A DNA stretch of 64,000 nt, taken from positions 137,035 through 201,034 of the forward strand of contig JAKVCX010000007.1 in assembly GCA_022448525.1 (NCBI GenBank). The letters are read 5' to 3'. Shown here piece by piece: positions 1 through 9,061 of this stretch (positions are counted from its first letter, which is position 1; each line of letters begins with the position of its first letter). Origin of the DNA: Tenacibaculum sp. (GTDB lineage Bacteria > Bacteroidota > Bacteroidia > Flavobacteriales > Flavobacteriaceae). Position numbers and translations under genes: made by a program. The notes beneath the pieces are model-generated. The model was not told the DNA's origin, ran no database searches, and saw only the letters and a list, made by a program, of their open reading frames with translations.

Positions 1-638
1 TTGGGTCCTTAGCTAAGGGTTATAAAAAAGGAGCTATTCCAACAGGAGTGGGGCGTGTTTTAGAGCCATTAGTGTTATATGTTAGAGATGAAATTGCAAG
101 GCCAAATATAGGTGAGAAAAAATATAAGAAGTTTATGCCATATTTATTAACGGTTTTCTTCTTTATTTGGATATTAAACTTATTAGGGTTAACTCCAATA
201 GGGTTTAACGTAACAGGTCAAATAGCAGTTACAGTATGTTTAGCATTGTTTACGGCTGTTATTTATTTGACTAGTGGTTCTAAAGATTTTTGGGCACACA
301 CATTGTGGATGCCAGGAGTACCAGTAGTATTAAGACCAATTTTAGCAGTGATTGAGTTAGTAGGTTTTGTTTTAATCAAGCCTTTCTCATTATTAGTGCG
401 TTTATTTGCAAATATTACCGCAGGTCACTTTGTAGTGATGAGTTTAATTGCTTTAATGATTACAATGAAGAATCAGTTTGGAGCTGTAGCTTCAACAGGT
501 ATGTCATTTGTTTTGGCAACTTTCATTATGGTTATTGAAGTTTTAGTTGCCTTTTTACAGGCGTTTATCTTTACTATGTTATCTTCACTTTTTATTGGGA
601 TGGCAGTGGAAGAGCATGAGCACGATCATGCACATTAA
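1..638 (+). CDS. atpB: F1Fo ATP synthase subunit a (5'-truncated)
   Basis: Membrane subunit a of the Fo motor; it forms the proton half-channels beside the c-ring. The reading frame is open to the left edge (first whole codon at position 3), so the N-terminus lies outside the window and the GTG at 48 is not the true start. Several hydrophobic helices are visible. The conserved helix 'LLVRLFANITAGH' carries the essential Arg that faces the c-ring carboxylate, and the C-terminus ends in a His/Glu-rich tail. It is the first visible gene of the operon atpB-E-F-H-A-G, and c-subunit atpE follows after about 40 bp. The identification rests on the motif and gene order and is secure. Confidence 0.96.
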   Translation, partial: GSLAKGYKKGAIPTGVGRVLEPLVLYVRDEIARPNIGEKKYKKFMPYLLTVFFFIWILNLLGLTPIGFNVTGQIAVTVCLALFTAVIYLTSGSKDFWAHTLWMPGVPVVLRPILAVIELVGFVLIKPFSLLVRLFANITAGHFVVMSLIALMITMKNQFGAVASTGMSFVLATFIMVIEVLVAFLQAFIFTMLSSLFIGMAVEEHEHDHAH

Positions 639-660
639 TTTTGAATAAGAATTTGTTTAA

Positions 661-870
<210 letters not shown>

Positions 871-885
871 GAAATTAAAAAAAGG

Positions 886-923
886 AAGCATTTTCCTGTA
901 ACGGTTGGTTGCAGGAAATGTTT
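886..923 (+). promoter_or_regulatory. Hairpin between atpE and atpF
   Basis: Left arm 886-902 pairs with right arm 908-923 around a 5-nt loop, with one bulge and two G-U pairs, and is followed by a short T run (to 925). It could be an attenuator or a 3' stabiliser giving more atpE than downstream product. Pairing is seen in the sequence; the role is inferred. Confidence 0.6.
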
Positions 924-967
924 TTAGATTAAACAAAAAAGAATTTTAAAAGAATAAATTAGACATA

Positions 968-1468
968 ATGGATCAGTTATTAAATGATTTTTCTCCTGGA
1001 TTATTTTTCATGAATTTGATAATCCTTTTAGTATTATTATTTTTATTAGCAAAGTTTGCTTGGAAACCAATATTAAGCTCTTTAGATGAAAGAGAAGAAG
1101 GTATCCAAAATGCTTTAGACGAGGCTGAAAAAGCTCGTAAAGAGATGCAAAACTTACAAGCTGATAATGATAGATTATTAAAAGAAGCAAGAGCTGAAAG
1201 AGATGCAATGATGAAAGAAGCTCGTGAGATTAAGGACAAGATTATCGCTGATGCTAAGGAAGAAGCTGGTGAAGAAGCTTCTAAGATGATTGAGAATGCG
1301 AAAGCTACAATTAAACAAGAACAACAAGCTGCTATTGCAGAATTAAAGAAGAATGTTGCTGAATTATCTATCGGTATCGCTCAAACTGTAGTTAGAAAAG
1401 AATTAGCTTCACAAGATGATCAGTTAAAGCTTGTTGAAGGAATGTTAGAAGACGTTACTTTAAACTAA
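968..1468 (+). CDS. atpF: F1Fo ATP synthase subunit b
   Basis: 166-residue peripheral-stalk subunit. An N-terminal membrane helix (about residues 12-30) is followed by 'AKFAWKPI', the family's usual post-membrane sequence. A long charged heptad-rich helix (about 35-150) then reaches up to the delta and alpha subunits on F1. Length is normal for a single-type b subunit, and no b' gene is present. It lies 97 bp after atpE and 10 bp before atpH, so it is surely co-transcribed. ORFs on the opposite strand inside it are artefacts of the repetitive helix coding. Confidence 0.96.
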   Translation: MDQLLNDFSPGLFFMNLIILLVLLFLLAKFAWKPILSSLDEREEGIQNALDEAEKARKEMQNLQADNDRLLKEARAERDAMMKEAREIKDKIIADAKEEAGEEASKMIENAKATIKQEQQAAIAELKKNVAELSIGIAQTVVRKELASQDDQLKLVEGMLEDVTLN

Positions 1469-1478
1469 TTAAGTAAAG

Positions 1479-2036
1479 ATGAAAGAAGCAAGACCAGCAT
1501 TACGTTACGCAAAAGCAATCTTAAACTTAGCCAAAGAGCAGGGTTCAGATGAGGAAGTGAACAATAACATGAAAGTTATTGTAGCTACTATTGCTGAGAG
1601 TGACGATTTAGATGCAATGCTTAAAAGTCCGGTTATAAAAGCAGCTGATAAGAAAAAAGTATTAGATGCATTATTCGGAGATAAAGTAAATAATATTTCT
1701 AAAGGATTGTTTAATCTTTTAGCTGAAAATAAAAGAATGTTAATGCTAGAAAGTGTAGCTAAAAAATATTCTATTATTTACGATTATTATAAAAAGATGC
1801 AAGTTGCAACTGTAACTACAGCTGTTGAATTATCTAGCGAATTAGAAGCTAAGATTCAAAAGAAAATAGTTGAAATTACAGGAAACAGTGCAGCGATTAA
1901 AAACATTGTGAATCCTGAAATTTTAGGAGGATTTATTTTACGTGTCGGAGATGTGCAGTATGATGCAAGTATCTCAAACCAATTAAACGAATTAAGAAGA
2001 GAATTTGACGACAGTCATTATATTCCAAAAATTTAA
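1479..2036 (+). CDS. atpH: F1Fo ATP synthase subunit delta
   Basis: 185-residue OSCP/delta subunit that joins the peripheral stalk to the top of F1. The N-terminal helical domain starts 'ARPALRYAKAILNLA', close to the family's usual 'ARRYAKAL'. The C-terminal part contains 'NPEILGGFILRVGDVQYDAS', the delta signature (G-G-x-x-x-x-x-G-D-x-x-x-D-x-S). Spacing to atpF is 10 bp and to atpA 21 bp. Length is normal. Confidence 0.96.
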   Translation: MKEARPALRYAKAILNLAKEQGSDEEVNNNMKVIVATIAESDDLDAMLKSPVIKAADKKKVLDALFGDKVNNISKGLFNLLAENKRMLMLESVAKKYSIIYDYYKKMQVATVTTAVELSSELEAKIQKKIVEITGNSAAIKNIVNPEILGGFILRVGDVQYDASISNQLNELRREFDDSHYIPKI

Positions 2037-2057
2037 TTATACATCAAAAGATTTAAG

Positions 2058-3638
2058 ATGGCAGCAATTAAACCAGCTGAAGTATCAGCAATTTTAAAGG
2101 AACAATTAACAAATTTCGAATCAAAGGCTACGTTAAACGAAGTAGGAACTGTATTACAAGTAGGTGATGGTATCGCTCGTGTATACGGTTTATCTAACGT
2201 ACAGTACGGAGAATTAGTAGATTTTGGAAACGGTTTAGAAGGAATCGTATTAAACTTAGAAGAAGATAACGTTGGGGTTGTATTATTAGGACCTTCAACT
2301 GGTGTAAGTGAAGGATCTACTGTAAAGCGTACTGAAAGAATTGCTTCTTTAAAAGTTGGAGAAGGAATTGTAGGTAGAGTTGTAGATACTTTAGGTAACC
2401 CAATCGATGGTAAAGGACCAATCGAAGGTGAAACTTTTGAAATGCCTTTAGAGCGTAAAGCACCAGGAGTTATTTATCGTCAACCAGTAACTGAACCATT
2501 ACAAACTGGAATTAAATCAGTTGATGCAATGATTCCAATCGGTAGAGGTCAGCGTGAGTTAATCATTGGAGACCGTCAAACTGGAAAGTCTACAGTTGCT
2601 ATTGATACTATCTTAAATCAAAAAGAATTTTACGATGCAGGTGAGCCAGTATATTGTATCTACGTCGCTGTAGGTCAAAAAGGTTCTACAGTTGCTGCAA
2701 TCGCAAACATGTTAGAAGAAAAAGGAGCATTAGCTTATACAACTATCGTAGCAGCTAACGCTTCAGATCCTGCTCCAATGCAGGTATATGCACCTTTCGC
2801 AGGAGCTGCAATCGGTGAGTATTTCCGTGATACTGGTCGTCCAGCTTTAATCATTTATGATGATTTATCAAAGCAAGCAGTAGCTTACCGTGAGGTATCT
2901 TTATTATTACGTCGTCCACCGGGACGTGAGGCGTATCCTGGAGACGTTTTCTACTTACACTCAAGATTATTAGAGCGTGCTGCAAAAGTTATTAATGATG
3001 ATGCTATTGCTGCTGAAATGAACGATTTACCAGAGTCATTAAAAGGTAAAGTAAAAGGTGGAGGATCTTTAACTGCATTACCAATTATTGAAACTCAAGC
3101 AGGAGACGTTTCTGCATATATTCCAACAAACGTAATTTCGATTACTGATGGACAGATTTTCTTAGAGTCTGATTTATTCAACTCAGGGGTTCGTCCAGCG
3201 ATTAACGTTGGTATCTCAGTATCTCGTGTAGGAGGTTCTGCTCAGATTAAATCAATGAAGAAAGTATCAGGTACATTAAAGTTAGATCAAGCTCAGTACC
3301 GTGAATTAGAAGCATTCGCTAAGTTTGGTTCTGATTTAGATGCTGCTACAATGAATGTAATTGAAAAAGGTAAGCGTAACGTGGAAATCTTAAAACAGAA
3401 TCAAGGAGATCCTTTTACTGTTGAAGATCAGGTTGCAATTATCTATGCAGGTTCTAAAAACTTATTAAGAGAAGTTCCTGTAAATAAAGTAAAAGAATTC
3501 GAAGCTGATTACATCGAATACTTAAACGCGAAGCATAGAGATGCGTTAGACACTTTAAAGTCAGGAAAGTTAACTGACGAGGTTACTGGTATTTTAACTG
3601 AAGTTGCAAAGGAAATTTCAGCTAAGTATTCAGCTTAA
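2058..3638 (+). CDS. atpA: F1Fo ATP synthase subunit alpha
   Basis: 526-residue non-catalytic nucleotide-binding subunit of F1. The N-terminal beta-barrel runs to about residue 95. The P-loop 'GDRQTGKST' is at 171-179, the Walker-B-like stretch is 'ALIIYDDL', and the alpha signature '[10 protein letters not shown]' carries the arginine finger that completes the catalytic site on beta. Length and all motifs are normal. Codon use is stronger and more even than in the accessory genes, as expected for a highly expressed gene. A perfect hairpin separates it from atpG. Confidence 0.98.
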   Translation: MAAIKPAEVSAILKEQLTNFESKATLNEVGTVLQVGDGIARVYGLSNVQYGELVDFGNGLEGIVLNLEEDNVGVVLLGPSTGVSEGSTVKRTERIASLKVGEGIVGRVVDTLGNPIDGKGPIEGETFEMPLERKAPGVIYRQPVTEPLQTGIKSVDAMIPIGRGQRELIIGDRQTGKSTVAIDTILNQKEFYDAGEPVYCIYVAVGQKGSTVAAIANMLEEKGALAYTTIVAANASDPAPMQVYAPFAGAAIGEYFRDTGRPALIIYDDLSKQAVAYREVSLLLRRPPGREAYPGDVFYLHSRLLERAAKVINDDAIAAEMNDLPESLKGKVKGGGSLTALPIIETQAGDVSAYIPTNVISITDGQIFLESDLFNSGVRPAINVGISVSRVGGSAQIKSMKKVSGTLKLDQAQYRELEAFAKFGSDLDAATMNVIEKGKRNVEILKQNQGDPFTVEDQVAIIYAGSKNLLREVPVNKVKEFEADYIEYLNAKHRDALDTLKSGKLTDEVTGILTEVAKEISAKYSA

Positions 3639-3653
3639 TTATAAAAAACAATG

Positions 3654-3681
3654 TTTCCACATCTTTACGAAGATGTGGAAA
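3654..3681 (+). promoter_or_regulatory. Perfect 12-bp hairpin with TACG loop between atpA and atpG
   Basis: Arms 3654-3665 and 3670-3681 are exact reverse complements around the four-base loop TACG, a UNCG-type tetraloop in RNA. No T run follows, so it is not a standard terminator. An mRNA stabiliser or processing barrier is more likely. The structure is certain from sequence; the role is inferred. Confidence 0.7.
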
Positions 3682-3708
3682 TTCAACTAATTTTAAGTTC
3701 ATATATAG

Positions 3709-4569
3709 ATGCCAAACTTAAAAGAAATACGTAACAGAATTACTTCAATTGGATCAACAATGCAGATTACATCTGCCATGAAAATGGTATCTGCTGCAAA
3801 GTTGAAGAAAGCTCAAGATGCAATTACGGCAATGCGTCCTTATGCGTCAAAATTAACTGAGCTTTTACAGAGTATTAGTGCTACTTTAGACGGAAATGTT
3901 GGTGGTGCTTATTCAGAGCAAAGAGAAGTAAAGAAGGTTTTATTGGTAGCTGTAACTTCTAATAGAGGTTTATGTGGAGGATTTAATTCTTCAATCATAA
4001 AAAAAACGGTTAATACAATAAACGAAAAGTACAATGGAGTAGAAGTTGATGTGTTTACAATCGGTAAGAAAGGTAATGACATCTTATCAAAAGAGTACAA
4101 TGTAGTTGAAAATAATACTAAAATTTTCGATGAATTAACTTTTGAGAATACTGCTGCTATTGCACAAGACTTAATGGATGTATTCGTAGCTGGATCATAT
4201 GATAGGATAGAACTTGTTTATAACCGTTTCAAAAATGCTGCTACGCAGATTGCAATGGTTGAACAATTCTTACCAATTAAACCAGTTGAAAATGACTCTA
4301 ACGTTAGCTTAGATTATATTTTCGAACCATCTAAAGAGGAAATTATTTTAGAATTAATTCCGAAATCATTAAAAACGCAATTATATAAAGCTATCCGTGA
4401 TTCATTTGCTGCCGAACATGGTGCTCGTATGACTGCAATGCATAAAGCAACAGATAATGCTAAGGAATTAAGAGATGAGTTATTATTGACATATAACAAA
4501 GCTCGTCAAGCTGCAATTACAAACGAAATCTTAGAAATCGTTGGTGGTGCAGAAGCATTGAATAACTAG
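3709..4569 (+). CDS. atpG: F1Fo ATP synthase subunit gamma
   Basis: 286-residue central rotor shaft. The N-terminal helix 'IRNRITSIGSTMQITSAMKMVSAAKL' region and the C-terminal helix 'QAAITNEILEIVGGAEAL' are the two coiled-coil strands of gamma, which end the protein in the usual way. Between them lies the Rossmann-like domain ('LLVAVTSNRGLCGGFN'). It is the last gene of the cluster: a strong terminator follows, and atpD/atpC do not, in line with their separate location in many Bacteroidota. Confidence 0.97.
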   Translation: MPNLKEIRNRITSIGSTMQITSAMKMVSAAKLKKAQDAITAMRPYASKLTELLQSISATLDGNVGGAYSEQREVKKVLLVAVTSNRGLCGGFNSSIIKKTVNTINEKYNGVEVDVFTIGKKGNDILSKEYNVVENNTKIFDELTFENTAAIAQDLMDVFVAGSYDRIELVYNRFKNAATQIAMVEQFLPIKPVENDSNVSLDYIFEPSKEEIILELIPKSLKTQLYKAIRDSFAAEHGARMTAMHKATDNAKELRDELLLTYNKARQAAITNEILEIVGGAEALNN

Positions 4570-4594
4570 AAGATATTTAATTATCAATATATAT

Positions 4595-4627
4595 AAAGCG
4601 AATCTTACAATAAGATTCGCTTTTTTT
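4595..4627 (+). terminator. Rho-independent terminator of the atp operon
   Basis: Perfect 13-bp stem (4595-4607 with 4611-4623), 3-nt loop and an unbroken T run to 4627. Its core GCGAATCT/AGATTCGC recurs in the terminator at 5187-5218, on the other side of the next gene. Confidence 0.93.
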
Positions 4628-4643
4628 AACTCTTATAAATACT

Positions 4644-5186
4644 ATGAAAAAAACATTATTAATTGTATTCGCTCTAGTTAGCGTATTGTCATATGGACAG
4701 GAAAACGGAAAGAATACTAAGGAGCCAGAAGTAAGAGAAATCAATCTTAATGAAGCGGATAAAATAAAAGATGTTCCATTTGCTATTATTGAAGACGTGC
4801 CAGTTTTTCCTGGCTGTGAATCTGAATCAAATAGTAGAGACAAAAAAATGTGTATGAACAGGATGATGAGAAAGCATATTATTACACATTTTGATGTTGA
4901 TTTAGTAAACTGTTTAGAAACAGAAATGGTCTACAATAGAGAAAAGGATATTGACGAGGAAAAATGTAAACCTGTATTATCTCGTGGAAAAAAGGTAATT
5001 TATATACAGTTTAAAATTGACCAATACGGAGAGGTTGTTGATATCACCGTACGAGCTCCACATCCGAGATTAGAAGATGAAGGCAGAAGAATTGCAGAGT
5101 TGCTTCCTAAAATGATACCTGGTAGGTTAAAAGGTAAGCCGGTAAAAGTGGGTTATACATTACCAATTACTTTTAATGTGAGATAA
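4644..5186 (+). CDS. Secreted TonB C-terminal-domain protein
   Basis: 180 residues. A cleavable signal peptide ends near 'LSYGQ' (about residue 19). Then comes 'IEDVPVFPGCE', a motif common in flavobacterial TonB-like proteins, and a C-terminal TonB_C-like domain ('IQFKIDQYGEVVDITV ... LPKMIPGRLKGKPVKVGYTLPITFNV'). Classical TonB has an uncleaved membrane anchor and a Pro-rich spacer; both are missing here, so it is probably a free periplasmic protein and not an energy transducer. Four Cys in the middle may form disulfides. It sits alone between two near-identical terminators. Confidence 0.75.
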   Translation: MKKTLLIVFALVSVLSYGQENGKNTKEPEVREINLNEADKIKDVPFAIIEDVPVFPGCESESNSRDKKMCMNRMMRKHIITHFDVDLVNCLETEMVYNREKDIDEEKCKPVLSRGKKVIYIQFKIDQYGEVVDITVRAPHPRLEDEGRRIAELLPKMIPGRLKGKPVKVGYTLPITFNVR

Positions 5187-5218
5187 AAAAAAGCGAATCT
5201 AATAAGATTCGCTTTTTT
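5187..5218. terminator. Bidirectional terminator between convergent genes
   Basis: Arms 5187-5200 and 5205-5218 pair perfectly around a 4-nt loop, with A and T runs on the two sides, so it can end transcription from both directions (TonB_C gene on plus, hydrolase gene on minus). Confidence 0.9.
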
Positions 5219-5239
5219 TATTTTAACTTATTAAATAGT

Positions 5240-7159
5240 TTACTTTAAAACTGTAAACTCGATGCTAGAATCAGTAAAAACAGTGTGAGTTTGTGTTTTA
5301 AAATCTTTCTCATCTGCTTTATAAATATTGTCTACATAGGTTTGTGGATTCAAGTCAATTAATGGAAACCATGTACTTTGAACTTGAATTTGCAGTTTGT
5401 GACCTTTTTTAATGGTGTGAAAAACGTCCTGTAGCTTTATATGGACCTTTGTTTTCTTATTTGGGGTAAATGGTTCCGGATTAGCAAAACTATTCCTAAA
5501 ACGACCTCTTAACACCTCACTACGCACCATCATATGATAGTTACTTAGTTTCACGTGAGATTGCATATCCTCATTGTCGTTTTTCAAATCACTTGGATGA
5601 ACATCAATTACCTTAACAATCCAATCAGCAGCAGTTCCTGTCGTTGCTACATTTAACCTCGCTAAAATGTCTCCAGCTAAGGTCATATCTTCTTCCATTA
5701 CTTCAGTTTCAAATACTAAAACATCTGGTCTTCTCGCAGCAAAACGCTGATCATCTGTCATATATTTTCTAGGAGTGAATACAGTCTTAATATCTTCTGA
5801 ATATGGAACAGGTCTTTTAATATCACTTACAAATGAAATTTTAGATGTTTTCGTTTTTGTATTCGATAGATTTTGATTTTCAGCTAAAAACAAAGATTGT
5901 TTTTGTGCATTTTTTGGAGGCCAAACATCATATGATTTCCATTCTTTTTTACCAGTATCGTAAACATAAGCTTCTGGCAATCCGCTTTCTTTTGAACCAC
6001 TTCCTTTTAAGAAATGATTGAAGAATTTTGTTTCAATATTTTTCTGGAAGTTTAATGAAATTGAATCTCCGAAATAATAATTTCCAACTGCATTTTTCAC
6101 TTTACTACGAGACCATCCTCCATGATCCCAAGGACCGAATACAACTGTATTGTAATTATTAGGTTGATTTTTTTCAATTCCTTTATACGTTTCTAACGGA
6201 CCGTATAAATCTTCAGCATCAAACCATCCACCAACAATCATTGTTGCCACTGTAGAAGGTACTTTATCTAAATGCTGAATGATTCCTTTACTCTGCCAAA
6301 CCGAATCATAGTTTGGATGCTCCACAATTTCTTTCCAGAAGAAGTCATCAATATCACTTTTTGAAGCCATATTTTTAGAGTCTGGTTTGTCATATTGGAA
6401 ATACTCGTTTAAGTTTTTCAATGGACCTTTATCTAAGAAGAATTGATATTGATCCTGCGTATTCATTTTTGGGAAAGAATACCAAGCACTATCCGTTGGT
6501 TGATCTTTATACGTTCCAAATAATGAAATTGCTCTAAAATAGCTTAATAAAAATGCTCCGTTATGGTGGAAATCATCAAAGAAAAAATCTCCAATACAAG
6601 CTTGTGGAGAAGCAGCTTTTAAAGCGGGATGTGCATCAATTGTTGAAACAGTAGCATAATGTCCTGGATAAGAAATCCCCCAAGTTCCAACTTTTCCATT
6701 GTTATGAGGAACATTTTTAACTAACCAGTCAATAGTGTCATAAGTATCAGTAGTTTCGTCCGATTGTTTTTCAGTTTTGTTTGGAATATAAGCACGCATG
6801 TTATCATAAACACCCTCACTCATCCAACGTCCTCTAACATCTTCATAAACGATAATGTTTCCTTCTTTCATTAAAATTTCATTTGGACCAATTTTAGACC
6901 TCATTTGATCTTCACCATAAGGTCTGCAGCTATATGGTGTGCGCTGTAATAAAATAGGATAGGTTTTAGTAGTGTCTTTTGGAGCGTAAATCGTGGCATG
7001 TAATTTTACGCCGTCTCGCATTGTAATTTTTACTTCTTTTTTAGTGTAGTTTTCTTTTACATAATTTACAGGCTTAGTCTCTTCTTTGGGAGTTGTTTTA
7101 CAACTAAAAGAAACTACCAATAATAGTAAAAGCGATAATTTGGTAAGTTGTGCTTTCAT
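5240..7159 (-). CDS. CocE/NonD-family lipoprotein hydrolase
   Basis: 639 residues. It is an alpha/beta hydrolase of the X-Pro dipeptidyl-peptidase / cocaine esterase / glutaryl-7-ACA acylase group (peptidase S15-like). A lipoprotein signal ends at Cys20 ('SFSC'), so it is anchored in the envelope. The nucleophile is Ser163 in 'GISYPG'; 'VGGWFDAEDLYG' supplies the acid and 'FGPWDHGGW' the His. The C-terminal third is the jelly-roll X-Pro_dipeptidyl-peptidase domain. The substrate is not predictable: amide or ester hydrolysis, possibly of peptides. A TAAATATA box on the minus strand (7180-7187) is a weak promoter candidate. Confidence 0.88.
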   Translation of the reverse strand: MKAQLTKLSLLLLLVVSFSCKTTPKEETKPVNYVKENYTKKEVKITMRDGVKLHATIYAPKDTTKTYPILLQRTPYSCRPYGEDQMRSKIGPNEILMKEGNIIVYEDVRGRWMSEGVYDNMRAYIPNKTEKQSDETTDTYDTIDWLVKNVPHNNGKVGTWGISYPGHYATVSTIDAHPALKAASPQACIGDFFFDDFHHNGAFLLSYFRAISLFGTYKDQPTDSAWYSFPKMNTQDQYQFFLDKGPLKNLNEYFQYDKPDSKNMASKSDIDDFFWKEIVEHPNYDSVWQSKGIIQHLDKVPSTVATMIVGGWFDAEDLYGPLETYKGIEKNQPNNYNTVVFGPWDHGGWSRSKVKNAVGNYYFGDSISLNFQKNIETKFFNHFLKGSGSKESGLPEAYVYDTGKKEWKSYDVWPPKNAQKQSLFLAENQNLSNTKTKTSKISFVSDIKRPVPYSEDIKTVFTPRKYMTDDQRFAARRPDVLVFETEVMEEDMTLAGDILARLNVATTGTAADWIVKVIDVHPSDLKNDNEDMQSHVKLSNYHMMVRSEVLRGRFRNSFANPEPFTPNKKTKVHIKLQDVFHTIKKGHKLQIQVQSTWFPLIDLNPQTYVDNIYKADEKDFKTQTHTVFTDSSIEFTVLK

Positions 7160-7247
7160 ATTTCATTGATATATTGAGGTAAATATAACCAATGCTATAT
7201 TCACGTCATGTTAAAATCTGAAGATACCTGCGTATTTTAAGAAAAAC

Positions 7248-9023
7248 TTACTTAATTAAATCGTTGATTTGATTAGAAATAGAAACTGAATCTATTTTGC
7301 AAAGTTGTTGAAGTTCATCAATTGTTCCATGATTGACAAAAGTATCTGGAATTCCTAAAACAGTAATTGAATTGTTATACCTATGTGTTGCGGCAAATTC
7401 TAAAATGGCAGATCCAAAACCTCCATTTATAGTTCCGTCTTCAATAGTTAAAATTTTATCAAACTTCTGAAATACAGAGTGTAATAATTTTTCATCTAAA
7501 GGTTTAACGAATCGCAAATCATAATGCGCAATGTTGGCTTTATCAGTTGTTAAATTTATTGCTTCAGAAACATTTTTTGCAATAGTCCCTATAGACAAAA
7601 CAGCAATATCCGTTCCTTCTGTTATACACTCTCCTTTTCCAATTTCTATAGCTTCAAAAGGTTGTTGCCAATCTACAGTAATTCCTCTTCCTCTAGGATA
7701 TCGAATAGCAATTGGATGATCTAATCCCAGTTGAGCCGTGTACATTATATTTCGTAACTCTACTTCATTTCGTGGAGCAAAAATGATCATATTAGGAATG
7801 CATCGTAAGTACGCTAAATCAAAAACTCCATGGTGAGTTGCTCCATCTTGTCCAACCAAACCTGCTCTATCCAAACAAAAAATTACAGGAAGGTTTTGAG
7901 TAGCAACATCATGAATAATTTGATCATATGCTCTTTGCAAAAAAGTTGAATATATATTACAAAAAGGGATGATTCCTTCAGTTGCCATTCCAGCAGCTAA
8001 AGTAACGGCATGTTGTTCTGCAATTCCAACATCAAATGTTCTTTCAGGAAATTTATCTAGCATAAATTTCAATGAACTTCCCGTAAGCATAGCAGGAGTA
8101 ATTCCTACAATTCTTTCATTTTGATGTGCTAATTCTACAATGGTTTTACCAAATACATCTTGGTACTTTGGAGGTTGTGTAATACTCGGTTTAGGTAAGA
8201 GATCACCAGAAACTTTATCGAATTTTCCTGGAGCATGATATTTAACCTGATCTTCTTCTGCTTGTTTTAATCCTTTTCCTTTCGTTGTTGTAACATGTAA
8301 GAATTTTGGACCTTCAATTTCTTTCAAGCGATTTAATTCAAAAATCAATTCTTCTAAATTATGACCATCAATTGGCCCAGAATAATCAAAGTTTAAAGCT
8401 TCAATAATATTGTGTTGTTCAATATCACTTCGCTTTGATTTCATACGAGTTAAATATTCCTTTAACGCACCAACTGAAGGATCAATTCCAATAGCATTGT
8501 CATTTAAAATAACCAACAAATTTGCATTTGTAACTCCAGCATGATTTAAGGCTTCGAATGCCATTCCACTAGCAATTGAAGCATCACCAATCACAGCAAT
8601 ATGTTGTTTGTCTTCCTTTTTAATTTGAGAAGCGATTGCCATTCCTAATGCCGCAGAAATAGAAGTAGAAGAATGTCCAACTCCAAAAGTATCGTATTCA
8701 CTTTCACTTCGTTTAGGAAAACCTGAAATTCCATTCAATTGTCGATTCGTGTGAAAAACATCTTTTCGACCCGTTAAAATTTTATGTCCGTATGCCTGAT
8801 GTCCAACATCCCAAACCAATAAGTCTTCGGGAGTATTAAATACATAATGTAACGCAATGGTTAATTCTATAACGCCCAAACTGGCACCTAAATGTCCTTC
8901 TTTTGTGGCTACAACATCAATGATAAAACGTCTTAATTCTTGAGCTAATTTGGGTAATTGCTCAGGATTTAAACTCCTAACATCCTTAGGATAATTAATA
9001 TGTTGTAACAACTTTTGAGACAT
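7248..9023 (-). CDS. dxs: 1-deoxy-D-xylulose-5-phosphate synthase
   Basis: 591-residue thiamine-diphosphate enzyme that makes DXP from pyruvate and glyceraldehyde 3-phosphate, the entry step of the MEP isoprenoid pathway. Seen: 'VWDVGHQAYGHKILTGR', the ThDP/Mg motif 'IGDASIASGMAFEALNHAG...ILNDN', the catalytic-Glu region 'VGIAEQHAVTLAAGMA', and 'DRAGLVGQDGATHHG'. It is somewhat shorter than the E. coli enzyme, as is usual in this group. The ATG at 9023 lies 4 nt from a TACATTTG promoter box, so the mRNA may be leaderless. It is divergent from rsmI across 38 bp. Confidence 0.97.
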   Translation of the reverse strand: MSQKLLQHINYPKDVRSLNPEQLPKLAQELRRFIIDVVATKEGHLGASLGVIELTIALHYVFNTPEDLLVWDVGHQAYGHKILTGRKDVFHTNRQLNGISGFPKRSESEYDTFGVGHSSTSISAALGMAIASQIKKEDKQHIAVIGDASIASGMAFEALNHAGVTNANLLVILNDNAIGIDPSVGALKEYLTRMKSKRSDIEQHNIIEALNFDYSGPIDGHNLEELIFELNRLKEIEGPKFLHVTTTKGKGLKQAEEDQVKYHAPGKFDKVSGDLLPKPSITQPPKYQDVFGKTIVELAHQNERIVGITPAMLTGSSLKFMLDKFPERTFDVGIAEQHAVTLAAGMATEGIIPFCNIYSTFLQRAYDQIIHDVATQNLPVIFCLDRAGLVGQDGATHHGVFDLAYLRCIPNMIIFAPRNEVELRNIMYTAQLGLDHPIAIRYPRGRGITVDWQQPFEAIEIGKGECITEGTDIAVLSIGTIAKNVSEAINLTTDKANIAHYDLRFVKPLDEKLLHSVFQKFDKILTIEDGTINGGFGSAILEFAATHRYNNSITVLGIPDTFVNHGTIDELQQLCKIDSVSISNQINDLIK

Positions 9024-9027
9024 GAGA

Positions 9028-9035
9028 CAAATGTA
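9028..9035 (-). promoter_or_regulatory. -7 promoter box of dxs
   Basis: Minus-strand TACATTTG matches the Bacteroidota -7 consensus TAnnTTTG exactly. Only four bases separate it from the dxs ATG, which would put the transcript start at or beside the start codon. No clear -33 TTTG is visible. Confidence 0.7.
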
Positions 9036-9049
9036 CTAAAACTTTGTTG

Positions 9050-9057
9050 TAGCTTTG
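9050..9057 (+). promoter_or_regulatory. -7 promoter box of rsmI
   Basis: TAGCTTTG matches TAnnTTTG exactly and lies four bases before the rsmI ATG, mirroring the dxs box on the other strand. It predicts a leaderless rsmI transcript. No clear -33 element is visible. Confidence 0.7.
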
Positions 9058-9061
9058 TTAT

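Noticed and set aside
973..1239. Opposite-strand ORF inside atpF
   Set aside because: Shadow of the long charged helix of subunit b; same for other antisense ORFs inside dxs, mgtE, glnN and purM.
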